This document shows, one piece after another, positions 25,914 through 34,903 of a DNA stretch of 64,000 nt. This stretch comes from CADEED01 sp036677145 (lineage in GTDB: Bacteria > Pseudomonadota > Gammaproteobacteria > Steroidobacterales > Steroidobacteraceae): the NCBI GenBank assembly GCA_036677145.1, contig JAKFFF010000091.1, forward strand, positions 1 to 64,000. Direction: 5' to 3'. Made by a program: the position numbers and the translations under genes. Each line of letters opens with the position of its first letter. The first letter of the stretch is position 1. The notes under the pieces were generated by a model that did not search any database, was not told the DNA's origin, and saw nothing but the letters and a program-made list of their open reading frames with translations.

Positions 25914-27242
25914 ATGCAGTACGAGCACATAAAGGTCCCGAAAGACGGTCAGCGCATCACGATAAATCCGGACACGACACTCAACGTGCCGGACAACCCG
26001 CTCATCGCGTACGTCGAAGGCGATGGAATCGGCATCGACATCACGCCGGTGATGCTCAAAGTCGTGAATGCCGCCGTGAAGAAAGCTTACGGCGGCAAAC
26101 GCAAGATCTCCTGGGTCGAGGTTTTCGCGGGCGACAAAGCCAAGGTGTTCTACGGCACGGGTTTTCCCGACGAGTCGCTCACCGCGCTGCGTGACTTCGT
26201 CGTATCCATCAAGGGGCCCCTCGGCACACCGGTGGGCGGCGGCATGCGTTCGCTCAACGTCGCCATGCGCCAGAACCTCGATCTGTACGCCTGCGTGCGT
26301 CCGATCCGCTATTTCCCGGGTGTTTCCACCCCGATGGCCGACGCGTCGCTCACCGACATGGTGGTGTTCCGCGAGAACACCGAAGACATCTACGCCGGCA
26401 TCGAATTTCCGACCGGCTCGCCCGAAGTGCAACGGCTGATCTACTTCCTGCAGAACGAGCTCAAGGCGACGGGCATCCGTTTTCCGGCGAGTTCCGGTCT
26501 CGGCATCAAGCCGGTATCGAAAGAGGGCAGCCAGCGCCTGGTGCGCAAGGCGATCCAGTACGCGATCGAAAACGATCGCGTGTCGGTGACGCTGGTGCAC
26601 AAGGGCAACATCATGAAGTACACCGAAGGTGCCTTCATGCAGTGGGGCTATCTACTCGCGAAAGAGGAGTTCGGCGCGCAGCCTATTGGCAATGGGCCTT
26701 GGTGCAGCTTCAAGAACCCGATCAACGGCAAGGAGATCGTCATCAAGGACGTGATCGCCGACAACTTCCTGCAGCAGGTGCTGTTGCGGCCGGAAGACTA
26801 CGACGTGATCGCGACGCTGAATCTCAACGGCGACTACATCTCGGACGCGCTCGCCGCCCAGGTGGGCGGCATCGGCATCGCGCCGGGCGGCAACATCGGC
26901 GACGGCCTGGCGGTATTCGAGGCGACACACGGCACCGCGCCGGGGTTCGCCGGCAAGGATCGGGTGAATCCCGGTAGTTTGATCCTCTCGGCCGAGATGA
27001 TGCTGCGTTACATCGGCTGGAAGGAAGCCGCCGAGCTCATCCTCCAGGGCGTGGCGGATACCATCGCCGCCAAGGAAATGACCTACGACCTCGCGCGCCT
27101 GCGTGAAGCGATCCGCGCCACCAAGCGCGACCTCGCCGCGCGCAAGAACGTGGAGGAAGACCTGCAGCGGTTGATCCCCGGCGCCACGTTGCTGACGTGC
27201 TCGGGCTTCGGAGATGCGATCATCCGCCGCATGGGCGCCTGA
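25914..27242 (+). CDS. icd: Isocitrate dehydrogenase (NADP+)
   Basis: 442 residues from the ATG at 25914, which has a GAGG site 9 bases upstream. TCA-cycle conversion of isocitrate to 2-oxoglutarate and CO2. Substrate-site serine in RSLNVAMRQNLDLYACVRP near 112-118 (the residue phosphorylated by AceK in E. coli), NADP-side residues near KYTEGAFMQWGY, metal-binding NLNGDYISDALAAQVGG near 305, and GTAPGFAGKDRVNPGS near 345. Confidence 0.97.
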   Translation: MQYEHIKVPKDGQRITINPDTTLNVPDNPLIAYVEGDGIGIDITPVMLKVVNAAVKKAYGGKRKISWVEVFAGDKAKVFYGTGFPDESLTALRDFVVSIKGPLGTPVGGGMRSLNVAMRQNLDLYACVRPIRYFPGVSTPMADASLTDMVVFRENTEDIYAGIEFPTGSPEVQRLIYFLQNELKATGIRFPASSGLGIKPVSKEGSQRLVRKAIQYAIENDRVSVTLVHKGNIMKYTEGAFMQWGYLLAKEEFGAQPIGNGPWCSFKNPINGKEIVIKDVIADNFLQQVLLRPEDYDVIATLNLNGDYISDALAAQVGGIGIAPGGNIGDGLAVFEATHGTAPGFAGKDRVNPGSLILSAEMMLRYIGWKEAAELILQGVADTIAAKEMTYDLARLREAIRATKRDLAARKNVEEDLQRLIPGATLLTCSGFGDAIIRRMGA

Positions 27243-27272
27243 AGCGCGCCCGAACGCGACAACCGAGGGCCC

Positions 27273-27911
27273 ATGGCCGCGACTTTCTGTCCGGACTGCA
27301 CACTGTGTCCGCGGCTTTCTGCTTTCCTGGCGAAGGCCGCGTATGCCAATCCCGAATACCACTGCAAACCCGTGGCGCCTTTCGGTGTGGCGGACCCCAA
27401 GCTGCTGGTGGTCGGGCTCGCGCCCGGCATGCACGGCGCGAATCGCACCGGACGGCCCTTCACCGGGGACTATGCCGGCATCCTGCTCTACGAGTCGCTG
27501 TTCACGCTCGGGCTCTCGACCGCGCGCACGTCCGTCGACCGCTTCGATGGCCTGCAGCTGCACGGGGTGCGCATCACCAACGCGGTGAAGTGCCTGCCGC
27601 CCGACAACAAGCCATTGCCGGTCGAAATCAAGACCTGCAACCAATATCTCACCGCCGAACTCGAGACGCTCACCTCGGTGAAGGCGATCCTCGCGCTGGG
27701 AACCGTGGCGCACGAAGCGGTACTCGTCGCATCGGGTCTCAAACGCGCGGCGTTGAAATTCGCACACGGCGCCGAATACGACCTGCCCGGCGGGCAGCGG
27801 CTGGTCGACTCCTACCACTGCAGCCGTTACAACACGCAGACGCGCCGGCTGACCCCCGACATGTTCCAGACCGTGCTGAAACGAGCCGCGACGCTCGCGG
27901 GTTTATCATGA
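27273..27911 (+). CDS. Uracil-DNA glycosylase, family 5 (UdgB)
   Basis: 212 residues. Four-cysteine iron-sulfur type: CPDCTLC at the N-terminus plus further Cys in EYHC and the KCLPP region. Motif 1 is GLAPGMHGANRTGRPFTGD near 50, the family-5 form (no polar Asp/Asn catalytic residue of family 4); motif 3 is DSYHCSRYNTQT near 180. It removes uracil and related damaged bases. It is followed 4 bases later by uvrC, pairing base and nucleotide excision repair. Confidence 0.9.
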   Translation: MAATFCPDCTLCPRLSAFLAKAAYANPEYHCKPVAPFGVADPKLLVVGLAPGMHGANRTGRPFTGDYAGILLYESLFTLGLSTARTSVDRFDGLQLHGVRITNAVKCLPPDNKPLPVEIKTCNQYLTAELETLTSVKAILALGTVAHEAVLVASGLKRAALKFAHGAEYDLPGGQRLVDSYHCSRYNTQTRRLTPDMFQTVLKRAATLAGLS

Positions 27912-27915
27912 GGGT

Positions 27916-29760
27916 GTGAGCGAACACCCCGACCAATTCGACCCTCGGGAATACATCCCGAATCTGCCGCGTCGTCCGGGCGTCTACCGGATGTATTCAG
28001 CGCCGGATGAAGCAGGCAAATCCGAGCTGCTGTACGTCGGCAAGGCGCGCAGCCTGCGCGACCGGGTCGGCAATTACTTCCTGGCGAGCAATATCGATCC
28101 GAAGGTGCAGGCACTCGTCGGCCACATCGCGCGCATCGAAGTCACGCTCACCAATTCCGAGACCGAAGCGCTGCTGCTCGAGTACAACCTCATCAAGGAG
28201 CACAAGCCGCGCTACAACATCGTGTTGCGTGACGACAAGAGTTTTCCGTACATCTACCTCCCGTCGGGCCATGAATATCCGCGACTCGTGTTCTATCGCG
28301 GGCCGCGCAATCTTCCGGGCCGTTACTTCGGACCTTTCCCCAGCGCGGGAGCAGTGAAGGAAACCCTGCAGAGCGTGCAGAAAATCTTCCGCATCCGGAA
28401 CTGCCGCGACAGCTTTTTCGAGAATCGCAGCCGCCCATGCCTGCAGCACCAGATAGGGCGCTGCTCGGCGCCCTGCGTGAAGCTGATCTCGCGCGAAGAC
28501 TACGCGCGTGACATCGGCGCCGCGGTGAAGGTGCTCGAAGGCCGCAACGATGAGGTGAACATCGAACTCGCGCGCGCGATGGAAGAGGCCGCGGATTCAT
28601 TGCAGTACGAACGCGCCGCGGCCTTGCGTGATCAACTCGCGGCGCTCAAGCAGGTGCAGGCCCAGCAGATCGTCACCGCCGAAGGTGATCGCGATATCGA
28701 CGTGTTCGGCCTGGTTGGAGAACCGGGTGAGTTCGCGATTTCCGTGATGATCATTCGCGGCGGCCGCAATCTCGGATCCACCTGTTATTTCCCGAAAGGT
28801 GCGCTCGCGGAACCGAACGAAGCGCTGGCTTCGTTTCTCATGCAGTACTACGCGAGCACCCCGACCCCGCCCGAGATCCTCGTGAATCTCGAGCTCGAAG
28901 AAGCCGATGCGCTGATGAAGGCGCTCGGTGACCGGGCAGGCAGTTCCTCGCGACTGTGGCGTCCGTCGCGCGCGCTGCCGGCACGCTGGCTGGCGATGAC
29001 GGTGGAAAACGCCACGCAATCCCTGCGCATGCGCCGCGCACGCCGGGCCGACATCTCGGAGATGCTCGCGGCGCTCGCGACACTGTTGGGACTCGACGCC
29101 GCGCCGCGGCGGCTCGAGTGCTTCGACATCAGCCACACCGCGGGCGAAGGGACCGTGGCCTCGTGTGTCGTATTCGGGCCGGAAGGGCCAATGAAGAAGG
29201 AATACCGGCGGTTCAACATCGCCGGCATCACGCCGGGCGACGACTACGGCGCATTGCGCCAGGCGCTGAAGCGGCGCTACGAACGCGTGAAGACGGGCGA
29301 GGTGGTCGCGCCGGACGTATTGCTGATCGACGGTGGACTTGGCCAGATCAACGAAGTGCACGCCGAACTCGCGCAATTGGGCTTCGGGGATCTCAAGCTG
29401 GTGGGTGTCGCGAAAGGGCCGGATCGTCGGGCAGGGCAGGAAAGGTTGTTTGTGCACGGTTCGGATGTGCCAATCGCGCCCGGGCCGGATTCGCCCGCAC
29501 TGCGCGTCATTCAGCGCATTCGCGACGAGGCGCATCGTTTCGCGATCACCGGGCATCGCAAGCGCCGCGCGCGGCGTCACAACGAATCCGTGCTGGAAAC
29601 CGTGCCGGGGCTGGGTCCGGCGAAGCGCCGGGCGCTGCTGCGGCACTTCGGCGGCATACAGGGACTCCTGCGCGCGGGCGTGGCCGACTTCGAGGCGGTC
29701 ACCGGGATCGGGACAACGCTGGCGCGCACCCTTTATGATCACTTGCATCCTGGTGCCTGA
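27916..29760 (+). CDS. uvrC: Excinuclease ABC subunit C
   Basis: 614 residues, GTG start at 27916. N-terminal GIY-YIG nuclease (PGVYRMYSA..LLYVGKARSLRDRV, 20-55) makes the 3' incision. Four Cys near 165-200 (NCRDSF..CLQHQIGRCSAPC) are in the linker. UVR helix pair near 210-240 (VNIELARAMEEAADSLQYERAAALRDQ) binds UvrB. An RNase H-like domain makes the 5' incision (FDISHTAGEGTVASCVVF; LLIDGGLGQINE), and the C-terminal double helix-hairpin-helix (VPGLGPAKRRALLRHFGG; ITGIGTTLARTLYDHLH-like) binds DNA. Confidence 0.97.
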   Translation: MSEHPDQFDPREYIPNLPRRPGVYRMYSAPDEAGKSELLYVGKARSLRDRVGNYFLASNIDPKVQALVGHIARIEVTLTNSETEALLLEYNLIKEHKPRYNIVLRDDKSFPYIYLPSGHEYPRLVFYRGPRNLPGRYFGPFPSAGAVKETLQSVQKIFRIRNCRDSFFENRSRPCLQHQIGRCSAPCVKLISREDYARDIGAAVKVLEGRNDEVNIELARAMEEAADSLQYERAAALRDQLAALKQVQAQQIVTAEGDRDIDVFGLVGEPGEFAISVMIIRGGRNLGSTCYFPKGALAEPNEALASFLMQYYASTPTPPEILVNLELEEADALMKALGDRAGSSSRLWRPSRALPARWLAMTVENATQSLRMRRARRADISEMLAALATLLGLDAAPRRLECFDISHTAGEGTVASCVVFGPEGPMKKEYRRFNIAGITPGDDYGALRQALKRRYERVKTGEVVAPDVLLIDGGLGQINEVHAELAQLGFGDLKLVGVAKGPDRRAGQERLFVHGSDVPIAPGPDSPALRVIQRIRDEAHRFAITGHRKRRARRHNESVLETVPGLGPAKRRALLRHFGGIQGLLRAGVADFEAVTGIGTTLARTLYDHLHPGA

Positions 29761-29792
29761 AGCCAACCCCCTCAATCGATGACCATGGCGAG

Positions 29793-30437
29793 ATGATCTG
29801 GAACCTGCCGAACACGCTGACCTGGCTGCGAATCTTCGCGATCCCGCTCGTCGTCGTGTTGTTCTATCTACCGTTCCAGTGGGCCGATCCGGCCGCGGGC
29901 CTCCTGTTCGGCCTCGCCGGCATCACCGATTCGCTCGATGGTTATCTTGCCCGCCGCATGGGGCAGACCTCGCGGCTCGGCGCCTTTCTCGATCCGGTCG
30001 CGGACAAACTCATCGTCGCGGTTGCGCTCGTGCTGCTCGTCAGCAAGGACATGCCCCCGATCTTCATTCCGGGACTCGAAGGAATGGACGGCGGCCGCGC
30101 GACGCTCAGGCCGGAGTCCGTGAGTGTCATCCTGGTGTTGTGCGCCATCGTGATCATCGGTCGCGAGATCGCGATTTCGGCGCTGCGTGAATGGATGGCC
30201 GAGATCGGCCAGCGCGGCAAGGTCAAGGTCAGCCAGCTCGGCAAGTACAAGACGATCCTGCAGATCGTCGGCCTGTCGTGCATGTTGTTCCGCTGGGATC
30301 TGAAGATCGCGCCGGGCCTTGCGTTGCCGGTGTTCGAGATCGGCCTGGTGCTCACCGTGATCGCCGCCGTGCTCACGCTGATGTCCGCGGTGTCGTATCT
30401 GCGCGCCGCGTGGCCCGACCTGCGAGGTCACAATTGA
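29793..30437 (+). CDS. pgsA: CDP-diacylglycerol-glycerol-3-phosphate 3-phosphatidyltransferase
   Basis: 214 residues, integral membrane protein with about five helices. The CDP-alcohol phosphatidyltransferase motif is DSLDGYLARRMGQTSRLGAFLDPVADK (read in two parts; acidic residues D, D, D, D all present) near 49-75. It makes phosphatidylglycerol phosphate on the way to PG and cardiolipin. uvrC-pgsA is a common gammaproteobacterial pair. Its stop overlaps the next gene's TTG start. Confidence 0.96.
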   Translation: MIWNLPNTLTWLRIFAIPLVVVLFYLPFQWADPAAGLLFGLAGITDSLDGYLARRMGQTSRLGAFLDPVADKLIVAVALVLLVSKDMPPIFIPGLEGMDGGRATLRPESVSVILVLCAIVIIGREIAISALREWMAEIGQRGKVKVSQLGKYKTILQIVGLSCMLFRWDLKIAPGLALPVFEIGLVLTVIAAVLTLMSAVSYLRAAWPDLRGHN

Positions 30438-30985
30438 CCCGCTCGGTGTGCGTCTTCTGCGGCTCGGCGCCGGGCGCGCGGGCTAGCTACTCGCGCACGG
30501 CCGAGGAACTCGGCAGGGCGCTGGCGGAACGCAGCATCACACTGGTCTACGGCGGCGGGCGGCTCGGGCTGATGGGCCTGATCGCGGATGCCACGCTCAA
30601 GGCGGGCGGTCGCGTGATAGGCGTGATTCCCCGCATGCTCATCGAACGCGAACTCGCGCATCCGGCGCTCACGCGCCAGCACGTGGTCGCGACCATGCAC
30701 GAACGCAAGACACTCATGGCCGAGTTGTCCGATGGCTTCGTCGGGCTTCCCGGAGGCATGGGAACCTTCGACGAACTGGTGGAAATCGTCACCTGGGCGC
30801 AACTCGGATTACACGCCAAGCCGGTGATCCTCGTGAACGTCGAGAATTACTACGAATCGTTGTATGGAATGCTCGATTACGCGGTGAAAGAAGGCTTCGT
30901 CACAGCCGAGAGCCGCGCACGCTGGCGCAATGCAGATTCGGTGACCCGTGTCATGCAAATCCTTGCTGGTGAGGGAATTTCTTGA
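30434..30985 (+). CDS. LOG-family protein (TIGR00730)
   Basis: 183 residues from a TTG start at 30434 in a TTGA overlap with pgsA; the frame is open further upstream inside pgsA but has no homology there. Signatures: VCVFCGSAPGARASY at the start, YGGGRLGLMGLIADA near 40 and the nucleotide-binding PGGMGTFDEL near 110. Formerly called lysine decarboxylase; characterised members are cytokinin riboside 5'-monophosphate phosphoribohydrolases (nucleotide ribosidases). The tRNA-Gly promoter begins inside its last codons. Confidence 0.9.
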   Translation: MTRSVCVFCGSAPGARASYSRTAEELGRALAERSITLVYGGGRLGLMGLIADATLKAGGRVIGVIPRMLIERELAHPALTRQHVVATMHERKTLMAELSDGFVGLPGGMGTFDELVEIVTWAQLGLHAKPVILVNVENYYESLYGMLDYAVKEGFVTAESRARWRNADSVTRVMQILAGEGIS

Positions 30986-31009
30986 CTTGCCGGGCGGCCG
31001 CCCTAGAAT
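30982..31009 (+). promoter_or_regulatory. promoter of the tRNA-Gly/tRNA-Cys unit
   Basis: TTGACT (30982-30987), 16 bases, TAGAAT (31004-31009): the best sigma-70 match in the window. The start should be near 31016, 12 bases before mature tRNA-Gly. The intervening CCGGGCGGCCGCCC is GC-rich, resembling a stringent-type promoter with a GC discriminator further down. Confidence 0.7.
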
Positions 31010-31027
31010 CTGCGCCCTCTCCACGGC

Positions 31028-31103
<76 letters not shown>

Positions 31104-31117
31104 ATCTCCCAGTCCAC

Positions 31118-31191
31118 GGCTAGGTGGCAGAATGGTTATGCAGCGGCCTGCAAAGCCGTCTATGCCGGTTCGATTCCGACCCTAGCCTCCA
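31118..31191 (+). tRNA. tRNA-Cys (GCA)
   Basis: 74 bases with encoded CCA. Acceptor GGCTAGG / CCTAGCC; anticodon GCA within CGGCCTGCAAAGCCG; discriminator base U, the identity element for Cys. Confidence 0.97.
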
Positions 31192-31206
31192 CTTCGCGGA
31201 CCTTGC

Positions 31207-31222
31207 TCACGCTTTTGCGTGA
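31207..31222 (+). terminator. short hairpin after tRNA-Cys
   Basis: TCACGC-TTTT-GCGTGA, a perfect 6-bp stem 15 bases past the tRNA. No T-run follows. A weak candidate. Confidence 0.35.
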
Positions 31223-31316
31223 TGCAGCGCGTTTCCTACACGGATCGCAATTTCCCGCTCGCCATACTAATCACGCGGATTAAGTCCTCGCGCGGTTCAA
31301 AACAGGGAAGTGGCGT

Positions 31317-32042
31317 ATGCGCAATCTGATCGCAAGTCTCGTAATTCTGATGAGTGTGTCGGCCAACGCCAACATCGTCAGGCTCGACGCCGGTGAACTC
31401 GCGCCGGGCACGGATGTTTCACACGTGATCGAGGGAGTGACGATCCTTTCGTACTACCACGAAGGGTTCACCTCGAGATCGTATGCGCCGGTCATAGCGC
31501 CGGTGATCGTCAATTCCTGTTCCGCCGCCGACAATTGCAGCGATCAGGTATTCGCGCGCAGTGATGCGAGCCCGGTCAGTGCCAACTGGGGACTGATCAA
31601 TGAAGCGTTCTCCTGCGAGCGGGGCAGTACGTTTGCCTGCTTCGATTCCTTCTCGCACGTGATGAACGTGTCGTTCGACGCGGCCACCGACTACTTCAGT
31701 TTCGAGGCCCACTGGCTCTCCGACCAGCCCGCGTTGTTTGCATTCGACGGCGTCGGCAATCTGCTCTTCAGCTGCTATGCCCTGTCGCAGGGTGACTGCT
31801 TCGAGGATCGAACCGCGGCTGCCGGCAGCAATCTTTCGGTGCTGGGTTTCTCGCGCACCGATGCGGATGTCGCCCGGGTGATGATCGGCGCCGCCGGCGG
31901 CATGACCCGGATCAAGGAGATCACGGTGTCCGTACCCGAGCCTTCGACGCTGGCCTTGTTTGGCGTGGCATTGCTCGCCGCAGTGCTGTTCCGCCGCGGC
32001 CGTGGTCACGAAGTTCGCGTCAGGACCGCTCGCCGCCGATAA
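31317..32042 (+). CDS. PEP-CTERM sorting-domain protein
   Basis: 241 residues. ATG after an AGGGAAG site. Signal peptide MRNLIASLVILMSVSANA, a beta-rich secreted domain of about 180 residues with six Cys in likely disulfides, then the C-terminal sorting signal VPEPSTLALFGVALLAAVLF followed by RRGR (about 203-227). Proteins of this class are processed by an exosortase and sent to the surface or extracellular matrix; no exosortase gene is in the window. The tail continues 14 residues past the basic cluster (HEVRVRTARRR), longer than usual. Confidence 0.88.
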   Translation: MRNLIASLVILMSVSANANIVRLDAGELAPGTDVSHVIEGVTILSYYHEGFTSRSYAPVIAPVIVNSCSAADNCSDQVFARSDASPVSANWGLINEAFSCERGSTFACFDSFSHVMNVSFDAATDYFSFEAHWLSDQPALFAFDGVGNLLFSCYALSQGDCFEDRTAAAGSNLSVLGFSRTDADVARVMIGAAGGMTRIKEITVSVPEPSTLALFGVALLAAVLFRRGRGHEVRVRTARRR

Positions 32043-32097
32043 CACCCAGGTTTCCGCCCCGGGGTCACGAACCTCGGAGTTCCGGCCGGCTGTCGGC

Positions 32098-32103
32098 TAG
32101 AAT
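32098..32103 (+). promoter_or_regulatory. -10 box for tRNA-Leu / ccm
   Basis: TAGAAT, 58 bases before tRNA-Leu, in the gap after the PEP-CTERM gene. The -35 is weak (TCGGAG, 18-base spacing). Confidence 0.4.
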
Positions 32104-32161
32104 GCGCACCGCGCTTGCACACATCCGGAACGCGGTGCTTTCCTCGCAGCAGCTCAACTAC

Positions 32162-32248
32162 GCCCCGGTGGCGGAACTGGTAGACGCAACGGACTTAAAA
32201 TCCGTCGGTCGCAAGGCCATGCCGGTTCGATTCCGGCCCGGGGCACCA
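32162..32248 (+). tRNA. tRNA-Leu (UAA)
   Basis: 87 bases with encoded CCA and a long variable arm (class II). Acceptor GCCCCGG / CCGGGGC; anticodon loop CTTAAAA gives UAA. Only 17 bases separate its 3' end from the ccmA start codon. Confidence 0.97.
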
Positions 32249-32265
32249 TTCTCGAAGCGAATCGC

Positions 32266-32883
32266 ATGCTGAGCGTCAGGGGTTTGCACCTCTGGCGGGG
32301 CGATCGTCATGTGCTGCGGGGTGTGAGCTTCGATGCGAACCCCGGTCAGTGCGTATTGCTCACCGGCAAGAACGGCGCGGGCAAGACCACGCTGCTGCGC
32401 GCGATCGCCGGATTGCTCGATCCCGAGGAAGGGCAGGTGTCGTGGCGCGGCGCGCCCGCACGCCAGGCGCGCGATGACTTCCATACAGAGCTTGCCTATC
32501 TCGGTCACGAGCCGCCGCTGAAGGGCGACCTCACGGCGCGCGAAAACCTCACGTTCTCGGTGGGAATACGGCGCTCGGTGACAGCGGAGGAGATCGACGC
32601 GGCCCTGAAACGCACCGGCGCGCAGGGTTTCTCGGATCGCGCGGTGCGCCTGCTCTCGGCCGGTCAGCGCCGGCGGGTCGCGCTCGCGGGCATCGCGCTG
32701 GCGCAGACGGCGTTGTGGCTGCTCGATGAGCCGACGACCAATCTTGATGCCGACGGGCAACAGCTCGTGGCCGACCTCGTGGCCGAACAGCTCGCCCGCG
32801 CGGGCATGGTGGTGGCCGCGGTACATCACGCGCTGCCGCTGCCCGCGTCATCGGTTACCACTCTCGAGTTGCCCGCGGCATGA
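32266..32883 (+). CDS. ccmA: Heme exporter ATP-binding protein CcmA
   Basis: 205 residues. ABC ATPase: Walker A GKNGAGKTTLL (about 35), signature LSAGQRRRVALAG (about 125), Walker B LWLLDEPTTNLD (about 147), switch His in AVHH. With CcmB, CcmC and CcmD it releases holo-CcmE from the complex in cytochrome c maturation System I. First gene of a nine-gene operon with 1-4-base overlaps; it has no good ribosome-binding site and begins 17 bases after tRNA-Leu. Confidence 0.95.
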   Translation: MLSVRGLHLWRGDRHVLRGVSFDANPGQCVLLTGKNGAGKTTLLRAIAGLLDPEEGQVSWRGAPARQARDDFHTELAYLGHEPPLKGDLTARENLTFSVGIRRSVTAEEIDAALKRTGAQGFSDRAVRLLSAGQRRRVALAGIALAQTALWLLDEPTTNLDADGQQLVADLVAEQLARAGMVVAAVHHALPLPASSVTTLELPAA

Positions 32884-33560
32884 AAACCGGGTCCCTCGAA
32901 GCCGCGCGTCTGGTCGCAGTGCGTGATTTGCGTCTCGCTTTCCGCAAGCCTTCGCAGCTCATTCAGCCGCTGATGTTCTTCCTGATCGTGGCGACGCTGT
33001 TTCCCCTGACATTAACCCCGGAAATGTCGCGGCTGCGAGACGCCGCGCCGGGTGTCTTGTGGGTGGGCGCATTGTTATCCTCGCTGCTGGCGCTCGAATT
33101 CCTGTTCCGCGACGACGCGGTAGATGGAACGCTCGAACAGTTCGCGCTGTCTGGTCAGTCGCTGACCTGGATGCTGTTCGCGAAGACCTGCACGCACTGG
33201 CTGCTGACGGGATTGCCACTCGCGCTGTCGGCGCCGGTGGCGGCCCTGATGCTCGGCGTGCCGGCCGGATCGATGGGCGGGGTGGTCGCATCGCTGGCGC
33301 TCGGCAGCTTTGCATTGAGCCTGCTCGGCGCGATCGGCGCCGGAATCACCCTGGGCGCGCGCCGCGGCGGCGTCCTGTTGTCGCTGCTGACGTTGCCGCT
33401 CGCGGTGCCGATCCTGATTTTCGGCGCGCGGGCGACAGAGCTGGCGATCGGCGGCGGAGACATCGCGCCGCCGATGTATCTGCTGGGCGCAATCGCGGTG
33501 CTTGGATTGACCCTGGCGCCGCTTGCCGCGGCCGCCGCGGTACGGATTGGCTTGGAGTAG
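32880..33560 (+). CDS. ccmB: Heme exporter protein CcmB
   Basis: 226 residues, six predicted membrane helices, permease partner of CcmA. Typical start region VRDLRLAFRKPSQLIQPLMFFLIV and DDAVDGTLEQFALSG near 80. ATGA overlap with ccmA. Confidence 0.95.
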   Translation: MKTGSLEAARLVAVRDLRLAFRKPSQLIQPLMFFLIVATLFPLTLTPEMSRLRDAAPGVLWVGALLSSLLALEFLFRDDAVDGTLEQFALSGQSLTWMLFAKTCTHWLLTGLPLALSAPVAALMLGVPAGSMGGVVASLALGSFALSLLGAIGAGITLGARRGGVLLSLLTLPLAVPILIFGARATELAIGGGDIAPPMYLLGAIAVLGLTLAPLAAAAAVRIGLE

Positions 33561-33570
33561 CAATCGAACA

Positions 33571-34308
33571 ATGGCCACCTGGACCTGGTTTCATCGCTTG
33601 GGGTCACCCCCGCACGTGTTCGCGTTCGCGCGCCGCTGGACGCCCTGGTTCGGCGGTTTCGCGGCCGTGACGATGGTGATCGCGCTGTACGGCGGGCTGG
33701 TGCTCGCCCCTGCGGACTACCAGCAGAAAGACGCGTTCCGCATGGTGTACGTCCATGCCCCGACCGCGTGGCTTTCGCTGATGATTTACACGACGATGGC
33801 GGTCGCGGCCGCGGTCGGGCTCATCTGGCGCATGAAGGTCGCGCACGCCGCGGCGGCTGCCTGCGCGCCCATCGGCGCCTGGTTCACGGTCGCCGCGCTC
33901 GGTACGGGCATGCTCTGGGGCAAACCCATGTGGGGCGCCTACTGGGTATGGGATCCGCGCCTCACCGCGGAACTTGTGCTGCTGTTCCTGTATTTGGGTT
34001 ACATGGGACTGCGCGCGGGCATCGAGGATCCAGGCAAGGCCGACAAAGCCAGTGCCGTGCTCGCCGTGGTCGGTGTCGTGAACGTGCCGATCATCAAATT
34101 CTCAGTGGACTGGTGGAACTCGCTGCACCAGACCGCGACTGTCATGCAGATGGGAAAACCGAAGATGGATGGAGACATGTTGTGGCCGCTGTTGCTGATG
34201 TTCGTCGCGTTCGCGCTGTACTTCGTCGCCATCCTGCTGATCCGGCTGCGCGCCGAGCTGCTGCGGCGCGAGCGCAACGCGAGCTGGATCCGCGAGGTGC
34301 TCGCATGA
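33571..34308 (+). CDS. ccmC: Heme exporter protein CcmC
   Basis: 245 residues from the ATG at 33571; six helices. The tryptophan-rich heme-handling segment is WGKPMWGAYWVWDPRLTAEL near 125-145, and VHAPTAWLS near 62 and SVDWWNSLHQ near 187 carry the two conserved His ligands. It loads heme onto CcmE. Confidence 0.95.
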   Translation: MATWTWFHRLGSPPHVFAFARRWTPWFGGFAAVTMVIALYGGLVLAPADYQQKDAFRMVYVHAPTAWLSLMIYTTMAVAAAVGLIWRMKVAHAAAAACAPIGAWFTVAALGTGMLWGKPMWGAYWVWDPRLTAELVLLFLYLGYMGLRAGIEDPGKADKASAVLAVVGVVNVPIIKFSVDWWNSLHQTATVMQMGKPKMDGDMLWPLLLMFVAFALYFVAILLIRLRAELLRRERNASWIREVLA

Positions 34309-34460
34309 GCGAATTCCTCGACATGGGCGGTTATGGTCATTACGTGTGGCCGGCATTCGCGCTCGGCTTCGGCATCGTGATCCTGAACGTCGTGCTCGCG
34401 CTCAATTCACTTGCGAACGCGAAGCAGGATGCCCGCCGGCGCCTGGAGATGTCGTCATGA
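34305..34460 (+). CDS. ccmD: Heme exporter protein CcmD
   Basis: 51 residues, one helix: MSEFLDMGGYGHYVWPAFAL then a basic tail. ATGA overlaps with ccmC at one end and ccmE at the other. It stabilises holo-CcmE release; length and the GGYGxYVWxAF motif fit the family. Confidence 0.93.
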   Translation: MSEFLDMGGYGHYVWPAFALGFGIVILNVVLALNSLANAKQDARRRLEMSS

Positions 34461-34903
34461 CGCCGCGCCAGAAACGCATGCTGATGGTGGTCATGATTCT
34501 CGTCGGCGTGGGTGTTGCCGCCACGCTGGGCATGCAGGCACTGCGCAGCAACGTGATGTTCTTCTTCGATCCCTCACAGGTTGCCGCCGGCGAAGTGCCG
34601 AAGGGCGAACGCTTCCGTCTTGGCGGCATGGTGGTGAAGGGCAGCATCGAAAAGACGCCGGGCACTCTCGACGTGCGATTCCTCGTCACCGACTTCAAAC
34701 ACACGGTGCCGGTGACGTATTCGAAGATCCTTCCCGACCTGTTCCGCGACGGGCAGGGCGTGGTCGCGCACGGCAGATTGCAGGAGGGCGTGTTCGTCGC
34801 GGACGAAGTGCTCGCCAAACACGACGAGAAATACATGCCGCCGGAAGTCGCGCGTTCGCTCAAGGACAATCCACCGCCTCCCGACGTACCGGCGGGCAGC
34901 TGA
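34457..34903 (+). CDS. ccmE: Cytochrome c-type heme chaperone CcmE
   Basis: 148 residues. Single N-terminal helix, OB-fold periplasmic domain, and the covalent heme-binding His122 with Tyr126 in VLAKHDEKYMPPE. Flexible Pro-rich tail. The start ATG at 34457 overlaps the ccmD stop. Confidence 0.96.
   Translation: MTPRQKRMLMVVMILVGVGVAATLGMQALRSNVMFFFDPSQVAAGEVPKGERFRLGGMVVKGSIEKTPGTLDVRFLVTDFKHTVPVTYSKILPDLFRDGQGVVAHGRLQEGVFVADEVLAKHDEKYMPPEVARSLKDNPPPPDVPAGS

Noticed and set aside
32158..32829. Antisense frame over tRNA-Leu and ccmA
   Set aside because: Shadow of the ABC ATPase gene and a tRNA; no motif.
34411..34902. 816-residue reading of ccmF
   Set aside because: The upstream part overlaps ccmD and ccmE out of frame; CcmF homology begins at MIPELGHFALV.
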